A stretch of DNA of 9,153 nucleotides. Origin: Verrucomicrobia bacterium UBA4286 (GTDB lineage Bacteria; Verrucomicrobiota; Kiritimatiellia; RFP12; UBA1067). Below are positions 6,051-9,153 of this stretch, piece after piece. The DNA lies in contig DGVK01000003.1 of the NCBI GenBank assembly GCA_002395905.1, forward strand, positions 1 to 9,153, read 5' to 3'. Below the pieces are notes generated by a model. That model was given only the letters and a program-made list of their open reading frames with translations, made no database searches and was not told the origin of the DNA. The position numbers were made by a program, and so were the translations under genes. Positions within the stretch are counted from its first letter, which is position 1. Each line of letters opens with the position of its first letter.

Positions 6051-6890
6051 TCAGATGAGAACGTTGTCTATGAGTCTGGTCTTGCCGTCGTATGCGGCCA
6101 CGAGAACGCAAGTTCCCGGCGCGACGCGCCTGGCGTTCTCAAGCGTCTCGGCGTCTACGCATTCGACGTAGTCGACTTTCAGCCCGGCCTTCTCGATGGC
6201 GGCGGCGACCTTCGCAAGCGCACTCTTCGCAGGACGCGGCGAAACGGAGGCCGCGGTCTTCAGATCCTTGAGCGAACGCGACAGCACAAGCGCCGCCTCC
6301 CGCTCGGCGGCAGAGAGATATGTATTGCGCGAAGAACGCGCCAGGCCGGACGGTTCTCGCACGATCGGCGCGACGATGATATCAAGATCGAAGTTCAGGT
6401 CGCGCACCATTCGCTTGATGACCTGCGACTGCTGGTAGTCCTTCTGTCCGAAGACGGCGAAATCCGGGTGGGTGAGGTTGAAGAGTTTCGCAACCACGGT
6501 GCAGACCCCGCGGAAATGCCCCGGACGGCGCGCTCCGCAGAGTCCAGACGAAAGGTCTTCCTCGACGATGTAGGTCGAATGGCGGTCAAGATACATGTTG
6601 GCAGGCGTCGGGAAGAAAACGGCGGTCGCGCCTGCGGCGCGGCACTTCGCCAGATCGGCCTTTTCGTCGCGCGGATACTTCGCGTAGTCCTCGTTCGGCC
6701 CGAACTGAACGGGGTTCACGAATACGCTCACGACAATCTCATCGGCCTTGCGCCGCTTCGCCTCGGCGATGAGGCTGATATGCCCCTCGTGCAGATAGCC
6801 CATCGTAGGCACCAGCGCGATCTTCCTGCCGGCGCGCTTCTTTGCGCGGCACCACTTCTGCAGATCTCCCGGTTCACGGAATGTCTTCAT
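6051..6890 (-). CDS. panC: Pantothenate synthetase (pantoate--beta-alanine ligase)
   Basis: A 279-residue cytoplasmic enzyme that joins (R)-pantoate and beta-alanine with ATP, via pantoyl-adenylate, in the last step of vitamin B5 (coenzyme A precursor) synthesis. Signature blocks are intact: PTMGYLHEGH (28-37, the HxGH nucleotide motif), VVSVFVNPVQF then EDYAKYPR (53-74), LCGARRPGHFRGV (117-129), FGQKDYQQ (147-154) and the KMSKS-like REPSGLARSSRN (178-189). Full length for the family. The ATG at 6890 has AGGA 7 nt upstream; the longer open frame to 6980 runs through the promoter. panB, panE and panD are not in the window. The next gene starts 7 nt after the stop, so they are probably in one message, although no functional link is obvious. 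Confidence 0.97.
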   Translation of the reverse strand: MKTFREPGDLQKWCRAKKRAGRKIALVPTMGYLHEGHISLIAEAKRRKADEIVVSVFVNPVQFGPNEDYAKYPRDEKADLAKCRAAGATAVFFPTPANMYLDRHSTYIVEEDLSSGLCGARRPGHFRGVCTVVAKLFNLTHPDFAVFGQKDYQQSQVIKRMVRDLNFDLDIIVAPIVREPSGLARSSRNTYLSAAEREAALVLSRSLKDLKTAASVSPRPAKSALAKVAAAIEKAGLKVDYVECVDAETLENARRVAPGTCVLVAAYDGKTRLIDNVLI

Positions 6891-6935
6891 TTGTCTTTCC
6901 TCTGTTCTAAAAACTTTCAAACTCCCGACGCGCAT

Positions 6936-6950
6936 ATTATACCAAATTTC
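6936..6950 (-). promoter_or_regulatory. Extended -10 promoter of panC
   Basis: The minus strand shows AAATTTGG followed by a perfect TATAAT (6941-6936), again with TG one base before the box. No recognisable -35 is present in the GC-rich stretch upstream. Transcription would start near 6929, leaving a leader of about 40 nt that includes the AGGAAAG ribosome binding site of panC. The 11-mer TTTGGTATAAT is identical to the one at the DUF6922 promoter. Confidence 0.6.
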
Positions 6951-6981
6951 AGCGGGGGCAGGGCGGCCGGAGGGACACACA

Positions 6982-7872
6982 TTATTGCGCCAGCTGAAGC
7001 CTCACCTTCTCGAACGCGACGCGCATCTCGGCCTCTCTGCCCCACGCCGTCCGCATCTTCTGCGGATCGATGATGCGGCAGAGGCCTGTCACCTTGTTCT
7101 TCTCCAGTTTCCAGCCATCGAATGAGTCGAGAACCTCCCACCACACCATGGAATCCATGACATGTCCTTCCACTGTCGGGAAACCCTGCGGAACCATGAT
7201 CTTGTCTGACGGTTTCTCGCCTCCAAGAATTCGCCTGGCATACTCGATGTAGAACTTCTCATGATGGTTGGCGATGTCTTTCAGCGCAGAGAGCTTCGCC
7301 CACTTCTCCCCGATCTCAACTTCGCGCGTGAGATTCGTGGGCGTCACGCACTCGACAACGTTCTCGCAAGGCGCGAGTGCCCCGTTAGCGCCGAAAGCGA
7401 CGGACTTCTCTCCGCCGGCGAGCGCGTAGACGTACCGGAGAACGTTGTCGTCAGGGTTGCACACGGCGAGTACCGGGAGCTCGCTCGCGCGCCCCATCTT
7501 GGCGAGATCGGAATCGTCGGACGGAATCGCCGCGCCCATCAGCACGGCCTGGCGCACCTTTATTCCGTTCTCGGCCAGCCGAGCAAGGACGCGCGCAACG
7601 ATACGTCCGCCGAGCGAATGCCCGACCAGCGTAAGCGATTCGCGCTCCTCCTTCGGCATCATCGCAATCTCGAACGCGAAGCGCCACGACTCCTTGTCCG
7701 CCGAGTCGACCGACAGCGGCCAGACGACGTTGTCGCCGTCCCATGCCTTGAACTCTACCTGCGCCGCCGGGAAAGCGTTCGAGACGCATTCCAGGATGCC
7801 GTCCGCGGGCTTCTCCGAACGGAGCCACCCCGGGATGAACCAAACCGTCGCCGCCATTATCGCCATTGTCAT
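6982..7872 (-). CDS. Alpha/beta hydrolase, cytoplasmic
   Basis: A 296-residue alpha/beta-hydrolase-fold protein. VWFIPGW (10-16) looks like the first core strand and oxyanion loop. TLVGHSLGGR (81-90) is the nucleophile elbow with Ser86 in GHSLGG. PVLAVCNPDDNVL (133-145) supplies a probable acid Asp141 or Asp142, and ANHHEKFY (201-208) the probable catalytic His203 or His204. The lipase-like elbow and large C-terminal region recall serine hydrolases such as DUF726 proteins, but I cannot name the subfamily or substrate. No signal peptide, since the first strand starts almost at once. AAGGAG lies upstream, and the ATGs at 7872, 7866 and 7857 are all possible starts; 7872 is the longest. It may be co-transcribed with the upstream acyltransferase gene, from which it is separated by 57 nt carrying a tandem repeat. 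Confidence 0.8.
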   Translation of the reverse strand: MTMAIMAATVWFIPGWLRSEKPADGILECVSNAFPAAQVEFKAWDGDNVVWPLSVDSADKESWRFAFEIAMMPKEERESLTLVGHSLGGRIVARVLARLAENGIKVRQAVLMGAAIPSDDSDLAKMGRASELPVLAVCNPDDNVLRYVYALAGGEKSVAFGANGALAPCENVVECVTPTNLTREVEIGEKWAKLSALKDIANHHEKFYIEYARRILGGEKPSDKIMVPQGFPTVEGHVMDSMVWWEVLDSFDGWKLEKNKVTGLCRIIDPQKMRTAWGREAEMRVAFEKVRLQLAQ

Positions 7873-7892
7873 TTCTCTCCTTTGCGTTTTGC

Positions 7893-7919
7893 AATCCTGT
7901 TAATCTTGTCAATCCTGTC
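7893..7919 (+). repeat. Three 9-bp tandem repeats, consensus AATCYTGTY
   Basis: Three adjacent 9-mers on the plus strand differ at only two positions (consensus AATCYTGTY) and are followed by TAAAAAC. On the transcribed strand this becomes units of GACAGGATT type in the leader of the hydrolase, ending 13 nt before its AAGGAG. Similar AATCCTGT-type short repeats are, from memory, common between genes in several environmental bacterial phyla, but I cannot name a described family. A single related unit in the other orientation is at 14-22. Confidence 0.7.
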
Positions 7920-7929
7920 TAAAAACACA

Positions 7930-9153
7930 TTAGGCATTGTACCACTCCTCCAGCTTTCGATTGAACTCGAGGCGCGTGAGCTTCGACCACTCCTTCACTC
8001 GGTCGGTCAGGTCCTCGATGTGCATCGTCACGCGGCGGCGCGGGACAAACGGCGACCAGAAGAACCACAGGAATACGCTCTTGATGAAAGTCGGCACGAA
8101 CGAGGGCGAGGTCTTGCGCCCCTTGCGTGACCAGATCGATCCCCAGAGCCCGCGCGTGCGAACGCCGATGACGCGAATCTCGCGGGATCGGAGTCCCGCC
8201 TCCCCGATCTCTCTGCACATGTTATACGCAAGCTGGCGCGTGCCGATGTCTTCGCGCTCGCTCTCGGTCTGGATGTGTCCCGAGGGATAGAAGATGACGT
8301 TGCCGCCGTCTTCGAGCGTCGACTTCACGATGTCGCCCAGGCCGCGCGCGATCGTCGCGCCCTTCGCCGTGCGGTGCTTGCGAAGGTCGGGAACAGCCAC
8401 CGCGCCAAGCGTCTTCAGAACGCGCGGCGCGACGATGCCGGTATGGAAGAAGAGTTCGTCCGACAGCGGCTTCAGCGGCGTCTTCCAGAAAGTCACGCCC
8501 ACAAGCATCGGGTCAACCATCGCCGAGTGGTTGGGGAGAACGAGAAGCGGCCTGTCCTGTGCGACGGCCGGAAGGCCGTCGACCTCCACCCGATACCGCC
8601 TTGCGAAGACCCAGCGGCCCGTGCAGAGGAGAACCGAGCGGTAGCAGAAGACAAACATGAACGGCACGACGAGAAAAGCAATCGCGAGCAGCAGCAGAAA
8701 CGCCTTCGGACCGAACGCCCAGCTCACGAGCGCGTAGCATCCGCTCGCCGCGAGCATGAAGAGGAACGACACCTGGTTGAAGTAGGCAAGCATTGTGTTG
8801 AGCTTCGGCCCCTTCACGACCTTCTGTATCTCGGCGTCGAACGGCAGTTTGAAAAAGCCAAGGTCGAACGCCAAAAGCCCAAGCACCACGCCGAACGCCG
8901 TCGGCGAAAGCGGCACGAAATAGAGAACTGCAAAAAGCGCCGCGGCGATCCAGCCGGTCAAAAGCGTCGCACCGAGAAGGAAGCGCCGTTTGTCGACAAA
9001 GCCGGCGATGACCTGCCCGGTGACAATGCCAACGGCAGCGCCGCAAAGGAGCACCCCTGTGCCGGTGTCGCTCAAGTTTAGCCCGACTTTCGACTTGCCG
9101 TAGACGAGAAGCCCCATCTGGAGCATCGCCGCGCCCCACCAGAAGACGGAGAG
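7930..9153 (-). CDS. MFS transporter / PlsC acyltransferase fusion (5' end outside window)
   Basis: Partial gene: the frame is open to base 9153, and the extra residues LSVFWWGAA before the ATG at 9126 continue a membrane helix, so the true start lies upstream. Numbering from 9126: residues 1-165 hold about six membrane segments, the C-terminal half of a major-facilitator protein of the lysophospholipid-flippase (LplT) type. Residues about 175-398 form a PlsC-type acyltransferase with NHSAMVD (HX4D, His200 and Asp205), a block-III region FYPSGH (279-284) and VRTRGLWGS (322-330). The protein probably imports lysophospholipids and re-acylates them at the inner membrane, like LplT-Aas. The usual glutamate of block III (PEG) is Ser here. 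The gene ends 57 nt before the hydrolase. Confidence is high in the architecture, moderate in the substrate. Confidence 0.88.
   Translation of the reverse strand, partial: LSVFWWGAAMLQMGLLVYGKSKVGLNLSDTGTGVLLCGAAVGIVTGQVIAGFVDKRRFLLGATLLTGWIAAALFAVLYFVPLSPTAFGVVLGLLAFDLGFFKLPFDAEIQKVVKGPKLNTMLAYFNQVSFLFMLAASGCYALVSWAFGPKAFLLLLAIAFLVVPFMFVFCYRSVLLCTGRWVFARRYRVEVDGLPAVAQDRPLLVLPNHSAMVDPMLVGVTFWKTPLKPLSDELFFHTGIVAPRVLKTLGAVAVPDLRKHRTAKGATIARGLGDIVKSTLEDGGNVIFYPSGHIQTESEREDIGTRQLAYNMCREIGEAGLRSREIRVIGVRTRGLWGSIWSRKGRKTSPSFVPTFIKSVFLWFFWSPFVPRRRVTMHIEDLTDRVKEWSKLTRLEFNRKLEEWYNA
7936..7965 (-). promoter_or_regulatory. Possible promoter for the hydrolase within the acyltransferase 3' end
   Basis: The last codons of the acyltransferase read TGG-TAC-AAT, which also forms a TG-extended -10 (TACAAT at 7941-7936). 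A weak -35 candidate TTCAAT (7965-7960) lies 18 bp upstream. Transcription would start near 7929 and the leader would consist mainly of the tandem repeat. The match may simply reflect coding of Trp-Tyr-Asn. Confidence 0.25.

Noticed and set aside
6891..6980. N-terminal extension of panC to 6980
   Set aside because: The extension contains the -10 box and the ribosome binding site of panC, and PanC proteins normally begin close to the PTMG motif, as from 6890.
6030..7073. Plus-strand open frame of 347 codons opposite panC
   Set aside because: Antisense shadow of a well-conserved panC; it also runs through the panC promoter, and its composition is Arg-rich without domains.
7893..7919. CRISPR array
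   Set aside because: The units are 9 bp and contiguous, without spacers.
8275..9081. Long plus-strand open frame (268 codons) opposite the MFS-PlsC gene
   Set aside because: It is rich in Arg, Glu and His, has no recognisable motif, and lies fully antisense to a gene with clear family motifs. Such antisense frames are expected at this GC content.

Overview
The window is a GC-rich bacterial chromosomal segment in which every convincing gene lies on the minus strand, so transcription runs from base 9153 down to base 1. Shine-Dalgarno starts, sigma70-type promoters, secreted proteins (one Tat signal, two Sec signals) and panC indicate a free-living or gut/environmental Gram-negative bacterium. 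The mix of a secreted PHB-depolymerase-like esterase, a GHL10 protein, an MFS-PlsC fusion and a Tat phosphoesterase is what I would expect from the PVC group (Kiritimatiellota/Verrucomicrobiota-like). That placement is a low-confidence inference because there is no marker gene here.

Layout in transcription order: (1) 9153-7930, the C-terminal part of an MFS transporter fused to a PlsC-type lysophospholipid acyltransferase, open at the window edge. (2) 7872-6982, a cytoplasmic alpha/beta hydrolase, preceded by three 9-bp tandem repeats. (3) 6890-6051, panC (pantothenate synthetase) with its own promoter, followed 7 nt later by (4) 6043-4415, a secreted GHL10-like protein with a GTG start. (5) 4367-3384, a Tat-exported calcineurin-like phosphoesterase, followed 17 nt later by (6) 3366-2389, a BASS-family sodium symporter. 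(7) 2333-2058 and (8) 2079-1411, an overlapping DUF6922 / AbiEii nucleotidyltransferase pair that looks like a toxin-antitoxin module and is visibly AT-richer than its surroundings. (9) 1290-166, a secreted esterase with its own promoter. (10) 135-22, a possible 37-residue ORF.

How it fits together: the pairs panC-GHL10, phosphoesterase-BASS and DUF6922-AbiEii are spaced like operons. PanC needs pantoate, and one BASS member (PanS of Salmonella) is known to carry ketopantoate, so a link between the BASS gene and panC is possible but unproven. Candidate promoters share a TG-extended -10 (TGn-TAYAMT). In two of them the -10 lies exactly 9 nt before the ATG and no ribosome binding site is present, which predicts leaderless mRNAs.

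I saw no rRNA, tRNA, CRISPR array or insertion sequence. The points most worth a second look are the leaderless promoter architecture, the 9-bp repeat family with a second inverted copy at the window start, the TA pair with its palindromes, and the altered PlsC motif. None amounts to a clearly new defence or biosynthetic system.
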